Assembly: GCF_947179165.1 (NCBI RefSeq)
Contig: NC_077243.1
Coordinates: forward strand, 7,434,001-7,498,000
DNA length: 64,000 nucleotides
Direction: 5' to 3'
From: Solanum dulcamara
Taxonomy: Eukaryota; Streptophyta; Magnoliopsida; Solanales; Solanaceae
Positions within the stretch are counted from its first letter, which is position 1, and every line of letters starts with the position of its first letter. The translations under genes were made by a program, and so were the position numbers. The notes under the pieces are model-generated. The model saw only the letters and a program-made list of their open reading frames with translations, was not told where the DNA came from and did not search any database. Positions 35,091 through 45,968 of this stretch are shown one piece after another.

Positions 35091-38000
35091 TTAAGGGGAT
35101 ATGAAAATATTTTTCATCCCTAGCTTGGACGCCAAATACATGTGTAATGGTCGACCAAGACCCTTAGTGAATAGATCAACAGGTTGCTCAGTTGAAGGTA
35201 GATAAGCATTGACAATCAATCCCTCTTGAATTTTTTTTCTATTGAAATGACAATCTATGTCTATGTGCTTAGTCTTTTCATAGAACACAAGATTCGTAGC
35301 TATCTGCAGTCTTGATTTGCTATCAAAAAATAGAGAAACGGGTACTTTAATATCTACACCAAGCTCTTTAAATAAGCTAATTACCCATACCACTTCTACA
35401 ACTCAAGAAGCCATTGCCCTGTACTTAGCTTCTACTGAACTTCTAGAAGGAGTAGCTTGCTTCTTAGACTTCCAAGAAATTGGTGAATTCCCATATTGCG
35501 CAAGATAACCAGTAATAGACTTTCTACTGTTGATACAGGTTCCTCAATCAACATCAAAATATACCTTTAAAAGATCATCTCCAACAGCAGACATTAGTAT
35601 TCCCAATTCTGGTGCATGCTTGACACATTGAACTAACATTAAGGCTGCCTCCATGTGAGATTTCTTTGGAGAGTGCATGAACTGACTCAGACTTTACACA
35701 ATAAATGCAATATCTAATCTGGTTGTTGTAAGATATAATAACCTTCCAATGAGTTATTGATAACCAGTAGGATCTTTCAATACCAAATCTTTATGAGTTG
35801 ATGGTATATATTTGTCAAACTCAATTGTAGTAAGTTTTTGAGTCTGATCTATAGGAGTTGGGACAGGCTTAGCACAAGCAAGTTCCATATATGTAATTAA
35901 CTCCAATGCATACTTTCTCTGGTGTAATCCTATCTTCACTCCTGACAAATTCAATGCCAAAAAAATATCTAAGTTCTCTCAAATCTTTGATCTTAAAAGA
36001 TGTGTGTAATGCCTTTTTAGTGTGTTGAATCATGGAATGATCATTTCCAATAATTAGCAAATCATCTACATAGACCAACACAATGACAATCATGTCCCAT
36101 TCCTTCTTTGTGAACAAGGACTAATCTCTAGTGCTTTGATGAAATTCAGATGAAGTTAAGGCTGTAGTGAGTTTAATGTTCCACTGTTTAGATGCTTGTT
36201 TCAATCCATACAAGGATTTTAATAGTTTGCACACTTGTCCAGCCTTTCTTGCTTTATCAGAAAAATCTTTTAGAATTGTCATGCATACTTTTTCATATAG
36301 ATCTTCCTGTAGAAAAGGATTATATACATCTATTTGGTATAATTTTCATCGCCTGGTTGCTGTCAATGAAATCACTGCCCTGACAGTAGTCATTTTCACC
36401 ATAAGAGAAAAAGTCTCTTGGTAATCCAATCCCCCCTTTTGACTATATCCTTTTGCCACCAATCGAACCTTCAATCTTTCCACTTCCCCATCTGTTTTAT
36501 ATTTGATTTTGTACACCCACCTACATTTCATTTCCTTATTTTCTGTTGGAAGTATCAAAATCTTCCATGTTTTGTTATATTCTAATGTTTGTTTTTCAGC
36601 CTTCATGGTCTGTACCCATCTCTGATCATTTGCTACCTCTAAATAGTTAGCAGGTTTAATTTTTACTAAAAATTTAGACACAAAACTTTGTTACTTGGAT
36701 GATTAACCAGTATAATCTATATTATCAGCAATAGAATATAGACAATTTCTAGAAGCCTTTGTTAGAACATAATCTTTGTGCCATATAGGAGGTTTAGTCC
36801 CTCTTACTGATCTTTTGATCTTTGTATTCCCTGCATCATTCATTACAGCTACTGGTGCATTCTCTACATTGTCTCTCTCAGCCAAGGGTACATCCTCTGA
36901 TATACTACCTTCTGAAGGATGATTCAGCATAACATCCTCTTCAGGAGCAACTACTGAATCAATGGGTAAAGAAGAAGATGTTATAAGCATGAGCAAATCA
37001 TCAAAAGAAAAATGAGGGTTTGATATATGAAGATCCTGCTGGTCCTTCACACTTCCCTTGAATGGGAAGATGGATTTCATAAACACCATATCTCTACTGA
37101 TAAAAAAGTATCATTTTTAAGATCATATAGTCTATACCCTTTCTGCTATGTACTATAACCAACTAACACAGCTCTCACTGCTCTAGGACTAAACTTGTCC
37201 TTTTGAGTAAGATGTGTAGCAAAACACAAGCAACCTAGGACTCCTAGGTGGTGAAGAGATGGAAGCTTATTGTACAATAGTTCAAAAAGTGACTGTCCAT
37301 TCAATACAGTTGAAGGTATTCTATTTAAAATATAAACAAATGCTTCAATGTACAATCCCCAGAATCTATCTGGCAAACTATCTTGAAACTTGACTGCTTT
37401 TGCAGTCTCAAGAATATATCTATGCCTTCTTTCTACCACACTATTTTGCTGTGGTGTATATGTATTATACTATAATTGTAAAACAACTCTCTAAATGCAT
37501 GACTAAATAATTCTCCACCATTATCAGATCTTAATTTCTAAACCTTTTTTTCAAACTGTCTTTCTACTTGAATAAAAAAGTGTCTCAATAACATCAACAC
37601 ATCTGATTTAAGTCTCATTAGAAAAATTCAAGTCTATCTTGAATAGTCATCAACAATAGTAAGGAAGAATCTCATACCATCAAAAGTTTTTCATTTATAT
37701 GGTCCCCAAACATCTACATGTAGTAATTGAAAGCTAGAAGTAGATCTATCCACACTATGTGGAAAGGATAATTTTATTTGTTTAGCAAGTGGACATATCT
37801 CACAATTATTCAAAGTAAATGATTTCATCTTACTAGTGTTTTGAGACATAGGTAATTTCTTAAGAACATTCATAGGAACATGACAGAATCTATGATGCCA
37901 AGTAAGAGCAGTTTTTTTTGTGCATTTGCTGCAAAACACTTGTGTATGCCAACTTTATTATTTTTTGAGTGTAGAGTGTAAAGTCTTTCTTCTTCACCAA

Positions 38001-39590
38001 TTCCCTCGCCTTCCCAGATGAGAGATCCTGAAATACACAACATTTGGGGAAAAAAGTAGCACTGCAGTTTAAGTCTTTTGTTAATTTGGAAACTGACATA
38101 AGGTTAACCTTGAAAGCTGGTACACACAACACATTATTCAAAACATCACCTTCTCCTAGATGGTAATTCCCTACATGTGAAACTTTTACTGAGTCCCCTA
38201 TGGGCAGTTGCACTTGACCTGCATTGTCTGTCAATCCTTCATCTAATAAGTTTGTATGATCACTTATAATATGATTAGTAGCTCTTGTATCTACTATTCA
38301 TTTAATAAAAGTTTCTTTATTAGGGAAAAATGTACCTGCCATATTAGCACTTTTACTAATAGGACCAGCAGGAGCATGACTACTGCCAGAAGAACTTGGA
38401 GTAAACATGGATTGAGTCATTATGACCTGCTGTTGTTGATACTGAGATTGACATGAGTCAAAATTAGACTGCAGTATTTGCTAGTTACAACACTGATGTC
38501 CTTCTCTTTGTTGTGACTGTACCTGCTGATTTTGCTGATTTTAATGCATTTGCTCCTGTAGACCTGCATTGTTAGTATTAAACAAAAGAGTGCCACCTGA
38601 CATGGATCCTGTAACCACATTTGCTCTCCTTTTCCCTCTAAAATCAGTAGGGTAGCCAATAAGACTGTAATAATTTCCTTTCTCATGTCTAGTGAGATGA
38701 CAAAAGTCATATTTTTTCAACTTGCTACAATCTCCTCTAGTTTGTCCTTTCATGTGACAGTAATCACAAAAGGAATTTGCATTGAATCCTTTCTTTTGCT
38801 TGTGACTGTCACTGTCTGTCCTTGAAGTATACATAGCAGTGGGAACAACTTGTTCATGCATCATTCGACTTGTTCCAGCTACAATCCTTTGACTCTCATC
38901 TTGATTCACCAATACATAAACTTGATTAATAGTTGGAACCTGTGGCATCATTAGAATTTGGCTCCTAGCTTGACTATAACTATCACTAAGTCCCATTAAA
39001 AACTGCAATACTTTTTGATACTGTAAATACTCACTGAATTCTCTTGACTTAGTACAACTACATGAAAGATGAGGCATAATCGAATCATATTCATCCCACA
39101 AAGCCTTCAGTTTAGAGTAATAAACTGATACTGAGGAAGTACCTTGAACAGAAGTTAAAATTTCTTTATGCAATTGAAAAGTCCTAGAACTGTTGATTTT
39201 ATCAAACCTTTCTCTTAGATCCTCCCAAATCAAATGACTATCTGAACAAAACAACACACCACATATGCTATCTTTACTTACATTGCAAATAATTCAGGAA
39301 ACCACAATCGCATTGCAGCGATTCCAAAGTCTCTCTAAGTCTCCTGTAAACTGAACTTGTTTCATTGATCTATCAATAAACCCTTGTTTATTCTTGCCTA
39401 GAAAAGCAAGCTTTATAGCTCTGCTCCAAAGTGTGTAATTTTCTCATCCAGTCAACATAATTCCAACTGATAAAGAACCAGGTGCATCCAATGGATGCAA
39501 ATACAAATGATGATGATAATCACTTGATGTGGTTGTGGTCGCGGAAGCATTTTCTCCCATAACTCCTAAATTCGTCATGAAAATCAAGCT
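35091..39590 (-). pseudogene. Copia gag-pol remains
   Basis: In minus order: gag starts near 39590 (MTNLGVMGENASA), meets a stop where LTGWENYTLW is expected (TGA for TGG), and continues at 39257-38541 with the UBN2-type gag and a zinc knuckle (CDYCHMKGQTRGDC). The pre-integrase segment with TWHHRFCH follows at 38234-37691. Integrase core is at 37439-37146 (ERRHRYILETAKAV), reverse transcriptase at 36681-35869 (MKCRWVYKIKYKTDGEVERL and the YVDDLLIIGND active-site box), and RNase H at 35393-35091 (FFDSKSRLQIATN, STEQPVDLFTKGL). The pieces lie in different frames, separated by stops. Confidence 0.9.
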
Positions 39591-39687
39591 AAAAAAACTT
39601 ACAGAGATCTAGAAATAGAGATAAGCACATAATCCCTTGAATCCTTCACTGCATGTGAAAGAAATCCGTCGATTTGTACCTCTCTTT

Positions 39688-39699
39688 GCTCTGATACCA
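39688..39699 (-). other. Copia primer-binding site
   Basis: Directly inside the right LTR the minus strand reads TGGTATCAGAGC, the complement of the 3' end of plant initiator tRNA-Met and the usual primer site of plant copia elements. It fixes the LTR border at 39700. Confidence 0.93.
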
Positions 39700-39972
39700 T
39701 GTGGAATTTCTGAAAATATGTAATCTAAATCATATCAATAATATTGAGGAAGAAGATAACTTGGAGAGAAGACAATTTCATTCTATTGATTAACAATTGA
39801 ATGCATAACATTGTGTATATATACAACTCAATCTCTAACTAACTCCTAACTGACTTTTTAACCAACTGATTTTGTAACAAAATTCTGTAACAAACTTGTA
39901 AACTGATCACGTGATTAATTAGTTTAATCACTAATTCGGGGCACATCAACACATGTGCTTAATTCCATCACA
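39700..39972 (-). repeat. Copia 5' LTR
   Basis: 273 bp, with TGTGGAATTTC at the left and TTCCATCACA at the right on the plus strand. On the element's own strand it runs TGTGATGG...ATTCCACA, with the TG..CA ends of an LTR. Confidence 0.92.
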
Positions 39973-40972
39973 GATGTTTCTTTTTGAGATAAGAGCTTGA
40001 TTTTTTGTTTGTTTCTTGAGATTGAGTTTATAATTTGTTACACTAAATTAGAATCTCCGACCAAAACAAAATGTGATATTTCTCATATAGAATAATTCTA
40101 GATACTTTTATTTTATTATTTAATTAGCTTAGCACCTACCACTGTAATTTGTTTTGAATTTCCTCCTTTAATTATTTCATGAATTCAATTATAATTGTGT
40201 TTTAACTCAAAAAAATTTCTTGTACAAAAGGTTTTCTCGGTGTGAATAAACACTTTTATATCTATCTTTTTTTTTGAAGAAGTTTTTAACTTATATAAAT
40301 AGAACATCTTTTGTTCTCATACAAGAACACAAAACATACACAATGCAGTAGTCATTGTTTATATGTTTTTTCTTTTTATATTCGGTGAATTGATCAAATA
40401 ATATCAAAAATAATGTTTTTTCTATGCCTTGCTACATACCGTTTGATGCACTTTGCGAGGAAGGTACAAAAACAACCCCCGTTAGCGAGGAACGGGTTAA
40501 CAGACCATGGTATTCCATTTTAATATTTCTAAAAAAAAATAAACAACTTTTTAAAGGAGATATTAATAAAATAATAATTAATTTAAAGAGCATGATCTTA
40601 GGTAGAGCAAACCAGTCCAGATATATATTATAGGAAGTCTGGACTTGTTAGCATTTTAAAGTACTTTTATAAGTGTTCGACTAAAATAAGAAAATGCTAA
40701 GGACTTCTTTTTAAATCAAAATACAATTATAAAATTACCTAACTTAGATAAGTGTCATAAGTTATAAAGTTTGTTTTGGTGGGGAATTTCCAAATGAATG
40801 GGCAAGTGGAGCAGAGCACCGCTTGGCTTGTCGGTTATCCCCAGCAGTACATCTCTCTTACCCCCAGAAACACAAATTTGAATAAGCCAATACAAAAGTG
40901 GAACTTCGATAATGAATGAATGACTCAATACAAATGTAAAGTTCAAAAATTCGCATATATAACTTTTAATAA
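39973..40972. other. Intergenic DNA between copia and hAT relics
   Basis: Mostly AT-rich. A GC-richer patch at 40775-40885 is open in several frames on both strands and could be a scrap of a coding exon, but I do not recognise it. Nothing else is visible. Confidence 0.45.
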
Positions 40973-41172
40973 ATATAGCGCATCACTCTTCTTATTTTCC
41001 TAAAATTTCAGATTCAAAAATTACCAATTCCATTCGTAAGAATAATTCAGAACATGACAAGCACAAACGATGCTTCGATTCTTGCACGATTGATTTATTA
41101 ATTCATTATAATTCTCTTTAAAATATGAATCGACAGAAAATACTATACGAGGTGCAAATTTGGACATCATTG
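40973..41172 (-). pseudogene. hAT transposase fragment
   Basis: This repeats, with many changes, 42588-42810 of the larger hAT relic. 'aatatagcgcatcactcttc' corresponds to 'aatatagcgcatcgctcttc', and the minus frame reads VFSVDSYFKENYNELI and CACHVLN, where the larger copy has LFSVNSYFKENTNES and CACHILN. It is a broken partial copy, joined directly to a COBRA gene fragment. Confidence 0.75.
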
Positions 41173-41179
41173 TACATCC

Positions 41180-41312
41180 AACATGAAACATTCCTGTTCT
41201 TGAATATTTACCAACACAGGCTAGGAATACCAAGAGAGTAGGAAAATTTTCTTTACCTGCTGCCGACAGAATTTGGAAGATTCAGGAGATGGCCGGCATC
41301 ACACACAGACCC
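41180..41312 (-). pseudogene. Copy of the 3' end of the third COBRA gene
   Basis: On the plus strand 'acattcctgttcttgaatat' , 'ttttctttacctgctgccga' and 'gattcaggagatggc' match the stretch 26018-26160 at the end of the third COBRA gene. The minus frame reads SPESS, then NSVGSR and a stop, at the same place where the gene reads YSAGTR and stops. Only about 130 bp survive. It shows that the early stop is shared by two copies. Confidence 0.75.
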
Positions 41313-41499
41313 AACCTTCTCTTAAAAAATTAATCATACTTTACTTTCTTCAAGAGATATTTTACTTTCCTCAACACATCCAAAAGGCACTAATAAAGCA
41401 ACTAAAATGATTCAAAATATGATGCTAATTACAGAAGAAGATGGATTAATTAATAAGAAATTGCCCAAAAGGCAATTGAAATTCTTCTTCTAGATGATG

Positions 41500-43508
41500 T
41501 TACATTAGCGAAGTTTGGAAAGAAGCTCATTAGCTTCTGACTCTGAAAACTTACATTTTTCTTCAAACTCCGTCTCAAAGCCCTCTAGAAAATCCTTGTC
41601 TATCTCCTTGCATTCTTCCTTCTGCTCTGATCCAATCCTTCAAACACTGTCATTTCAACCGATAAATCGTCTTTCTCCCCTATTCGCACTTGCTCGTCCC
41701 GACTAAACACTCCATCTAATGGAATAGTAGACACAGGAACCGCAAGCACATCTCGTGCCATTTTGGAAAGTAGGGGGAATTTCTTCGTATTCTCTTTCCA
41801 CCATGCCAAGAGATCAAAATCAGACTCATCGACATCATATTGTTGCTCCAGATACAAACTAAGCTCATTAGAATTAGTAGATCGTCTCGATTCATGTGAC
41901 ATTACAACATGTTGTTTCCAAAATTCGCAACCTGGAAAATGCTTAGATGAAGAAGAACCCGGAGGCATTGGGGGCTGTTTGGGTTCAACTGCAACATCAT
42001 AACCTGACTGAATAAATCTCATTAGCTAATTTCAATAAATCATCTTTATGAGAATATAAATCTTGCTCCCTATAGCTCAAATCCAGATTTTGATATAAAC
42101 ATTTAAGGGATCTAATAATGCACCAAGTAAATATATTGGAGGTACAGGAATAAAATGTTTGATAAATTCAGCTCTCATGTCAGGTAAAAAATCACTAAAG
42201 TAAGGATTATCCTTATATTTTAAGAACAACGAAGATATGTCATTCAATTAAACAAGTACCGAATTGCAAGTAGAATAATAAGAACCAGAAAAGTGTGAAA
42301 TATAGCACTCTGAAACTTCTGTAAAAAATTAACTAACTCTTCACAGATACTCCAATTTATGTTAGTCAAATCATTTTCATCATCATTAATAGATTTATTT
42401 TCATCAGCATCAGCAACAATAGCTTCATTATAAGCTTCTGTAAGAATGTCTTTTTGTTCCAACGCACGGACCAACATATCATAAGTAGTATTCCATCTGG
42501 TCGGAATATCAAGTATTTGGGATCTTAACAAGTGTTTATCAGCTAAACACTTTTTGCTAAATTCAGTCTGTCTATAAGTACAACAAATAATATAGCGCAT
42601 CGCTCTTCTTATCTTCCTAATTTCAGGTTCAAAACGAGCAATTCCATCCCTAACAATTGAATTCAAAATATGACAGGCACATCTAACATAACGATGCTTC
42701 AATTCTTGCACAGCTGATTCATTAGTATTCTCTTTAAAATACGAATTAACTGAAAACAACTTATCACTTATCCTATAACGGCGCGCAAATTTAGCCATCA
42801 TCTCAGATATGTTAAACCTGTTTGATATGCTAAAAATCCGTTTTTGCATAATAAAGTTATCATCAATCCAATGAGCAGTAAAGCATACAATATCTACGTC
42901 AGTGAAGTCAGTACGAGCTATGTCAATACTTAAGGCTAAACTACAAGAAAGAGACTTAAAATTTTCAATTATTTGACTTCGATACTTATAAAATTGATTT
43001 CTGATTTCAGAAATAATAACACTCCTAGGAATAGGCTTATATGCTGGAAAATGGGCGTTTCGAATATAAATTGTAAGAGAATTCCTGAAATTTGTAGTAT
43101 AAAGTATTGATTCAGCACATAATAATTTAACTAAGTTCAGCACGATCAATTTCTTCTGAATATTCAGTGGGATAGTAGAAAATTTGAATATATTTTTCTA
43201 GAGAATCTGTGAAACTCTTACTATAAAGTGACTCAACAATAATAAATTTAGCTAGTTCCCAATGGTCAAGTTTTCTACAATATTTAAATTGTTCACCAGT
43301 TTTAGGATCAATTTTGAATTGTACAGCAATTGCTATCACAACTTTCATTATCTGAGCTAAGTTCATTATGACCACGTTTATTTTTTAATCTATTATTACC
43401 TGGTAATGTTGACATTATAAATATAAGGGAGAAAATACATGAGTAAACCTTTAAATAAGCAAAATAAGTAATGAAGAGATGGAACGATTCTACCAAATTG
43501 ACAAAACA
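41500..43508 (-). pseudogene. Decayed hAT transposase
   Basis: Minus-strand frames run in order but are broken between. The N-terminal part is at 43508-43127. The central RNase H-like part is at 43149-42244, with DIARTDFTDVDIVCFTAHWI, VRCACHILN and DIPTRWNTTYDMLVRALEQ, the last being a hAT hallmark. The C-terminal dimerisation (hATC) part is at 42022-41600 with DFDLLAWWKENTKKFPLLSK and MARDVLAVPVSTIPL. The usual ASESAFS after VPVST is replaced by IPLDGVFS. Frameshifts and missing pieces make it non-functional. I did not find the terminal inverted repeats. Confidence 0.88.
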
Positions 43509-44591
43509 CAAACAAATTGAGCAGTTGAAACTTGAATTCCAATCACTTGAGAGAATGAGAGACAGTTTGAGAAGAAAAAGAGTTGTTTTTGTAGTGAGAA
43601 AGAAATGTAAGATGTTTATATAGCTTTGAATGAGGGAATGATTTTATTGAGAAATAATCATAATTAGAAAAAAAAAATAAGAAGGGACAACGGTCATATA
43701 AAATATTACCGCTATTTTAATATTTAACGGTCGTAAATTGTTAAGTAACAAAATGATTTGTAAATAGATTAAGGACATTAGTTCTTCGAAGAATGTGCAA
43801 AGTAGGACAAGGGTAGCTCTGGTTAATTGATATTTTCTTCTTTCATATTTACTAGTCACATTTTGCTAGAGTTATATTATGTGAATTTTGACCAATATAT
43901 ATGTTTGGATGGTATTTTGCTATATTTTTGTTATTTTGATTTTAAAATAAGTATTTAAATAAAAAATGTTTTACTTAAACACTATAAAAATATATAGTTT
44001 TTGAAAATTTAAAATTTTAAGTTTAAATATTTTATTTCATCTAGCTCAAAAGATTAATCAAATTGATTCTCATATTTTATTTAAACATTAATTCATGAGT
44101 TTGTTACAGAGAATGTGGTTGAGAAATTATTTTAATGCTCTTATTTATCGAGAATTTTCGACATCAATTAATTAACCTCAAGTAAAAAATGTCTAAAATA
44201 TATAATATGATTTATTGAAATGAATGCATTTAATTAAAGTAAATGATATTATTTATGTGGCTAACATAATTACACTATATAACATAGACAAATGAAAACA
44301 GATAAAAAAAAATCAAAATTTCAAAAATAACGCACATTTAGCCGAATAAAATTAAATGTGATTTACGGACAATGTATATGTATCTGGATAACATTCCTTT
44401 TCTGCATAACTAAAACATTTTTTGGAAAAACAAAAACTACCAAACTTGGTCCATTGACTAAACGACTAACAATATCACCCTAGTCGTTAAGTAATCAAAA
44501 GATTTGTAAAAAGATTAATGTAGAATCAGGATCAACTAGGACAGAAATAAAGCATTGGGTCAAACTCTTTTTTGGTGTCAAGGTAATAACT

Positions 44592-44777
44592 ATGAATAGT
44601 CATCGACTTTCGAAAAAGAGTAGAAGAATGGGACGTACCAGCTATCAAAAAATGACTTCCCCCAATCATCCAGGAGTCACTGCTGAGCTTGACAATCAAC
44701 GTTCAGCTGCTAAAGGTTGGAGAGAGGCTCAGGTGCGGAGCCTTCCACTGTGGATCGAGACTATGCAAAAGTAGAAC
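44592..44777 (+). pseudogene. Unidentified exon-like GC island
   Basis: A 60-residue open frame with ordinary amino-acid use (for example [20 protein letters not shown], then [10 protein letters not shown]) sits in very AT-rich DNA. Base composition is unlike its surroundings, which suggests a captured or relic exon. I do not recognise the family. Confidence 0.4.
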
Positions 44778-45004
44778 ACCATGACATCAGTTCTTTGAAG
44801 AATGTGCAAAGTAGGAAAACGATAGCTTTAGCTAATTGATACTAGCACATGTTTTATTTTTTAAGAGTCAAATTATATGAATTTTTACTAATATTTGAAG
44901 AACTTGTGTTTGGATGACTTTTGTCTTATTTTTGTTGTTTTGATTTAAAAAATAAATATTTAAAAATGCTTTAATTTTGTGAAAAAAATCTTAGTTAAAC
45001 ACTA

Positions 45005-45240
45005 CTCCATCCGTTCCATTTTACGTGGCACCCCCTTTGACTTGATATGGTGTTTAAGAAAAAAAAAACTTTTGAAATTTGTAGTCTAAAACAATGATTA
45101 AATATTGTGTAGTTGAGATTCAATTCGTCAAGATAAAAGTGAAATTTTAAAATTAAATTGTTTCTAGTTATAATAAGGTAACATGATCTTTGTGACGGAT
45201 TAAAAATGAAAGTTCATCGTGTAAAATGAAATAGGGGGAG
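45005..45240. mobile_element. Stowaway-like MITE
   Basis: CTCCATCCGTTCCATTTTAC on the left pairs with GTAAAATGAAATAGGGGGAG on the right. TA flanks both ends (45003-45004, 45241-45242). 236 bp, non-coding. Confidence 0.85.
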
Positions 45241-45261
45241 TATAAAAATGCTTAAGAGTTA

Positions 45262-45501
45262 CTCCCTTTGTCTCTTTTACTAACTTTTACTTGTTCACTA
45301 TTTTAAAAATATATTTTCACTTTTATTTGTCACTTTTATTATTTCAAGAAAAGACAATTTTTTTCTTCATGTATTTACTTTTAGCATTAATTATTTATCC
45401 AAAATCATTTTTCAAGACTTAATATTACACATCAATTAGTAGGGGTAGTTCAATCATTGTTTTTTTAAATAGATGTGACAAGTAAAAGTGAACACATGAA
45501 G
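45262..45501. mobile_element. Stowaway-like MITE (second)
   Basis: Left end CTCCCTTTGTCTCTTTTACT, right end AGTAAAAGTGAACACATGAAG, flanked by TA (45260-45261, 45502-45503). It lies about 20 bp from the previous MITE, so two related elements landed side by side. Confidence 0.75.
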
Positions 45502-45867
45502 TATTTTGGCTTAAAAACACCTATAATAAGTCATTCCAAACATACTCTAAGTTATATTTTTTTCACCATATTAATATGAGAAGGATAACAACTTATAGTA
45601 TTTTTTGTATAGTTTTCCAATATTTACATTTAAAATTTAAAATATTTAATTAATCTAATTTAATTTAGCTATAAAAATTAATCAAATTAATTCTCATAAA
45701 ATAAAATGTGACTAATAAAAATTAAGCATTAATTCATGAGTTTGATACAAAGAATGTGTACGAGAAATTCATTTAGTCATGGGGTGCGGTTATTTATCAA
45801 GATTTTTTTACGACAAATTGTTAATATAGTTGAGATTCTCTGCTCTTTTTTGTTAATATTTTCTTTT

Positions 45868-45968
45868 GTCATAGCATCCTTGACTTGGCCAATATTGCCT
45901 TGTACTGTTAAGTTCCCCTGCTTAATGGTTTTTAAGTCAACATTTGTATTTATAGTGATCGAATATTG
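45868..45968 (+). pseudogene. Copy of COBRA-gene intron 1 segment
   Basis: 'ttgacttggccaatattgcc' through 'cctgcttaatggtttttaag' and 'gaatattgatatt' matches 20538-20632 in intron 1 of the plus-strand COBRA gene at roughly 80% by eye. No exon is attached. It may be a relic of another COBRA gene copy or a shared repeat. Confidence 0.55.

Larger units (their letters stand above)
34805..39972 (-). mobile_element. Complete but degenerate Ty1/copia LTR retrotransposon
   Basis: The element is 5.17 kb, inserted in minus orientation. Two related terminal repeats of about 275 bp bound it. Next to the right-hand LTR is the primer-binding site, next to the left-hand one a polypurine tract. Between them, in minus order, come gag, integrase, reverse transcriptase and RNase H, the copia order. 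The 5-bp flanks (aacgt and gatgt) are only partly alike. Stops and frameshifts break every reading frame, so it is dead by itself. Confidence 0.93.
43780..45815. repeat. Diverged direct duplication, second copy invaded by MITEs
   Basis: 'ttcttcgaagaatgtgcaaa' (43786) and its following 200 bp recur as 'ttctttgaagaatgtgcaaa' (44792). Further on, 'attaattcatgagtttg' and 'gagaatgtg' (44088-44120) recur at 45727-45757. The second copy is longer because two Stowaway MITEs (45005-45501) lie inside it. Confidence 0.7.
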
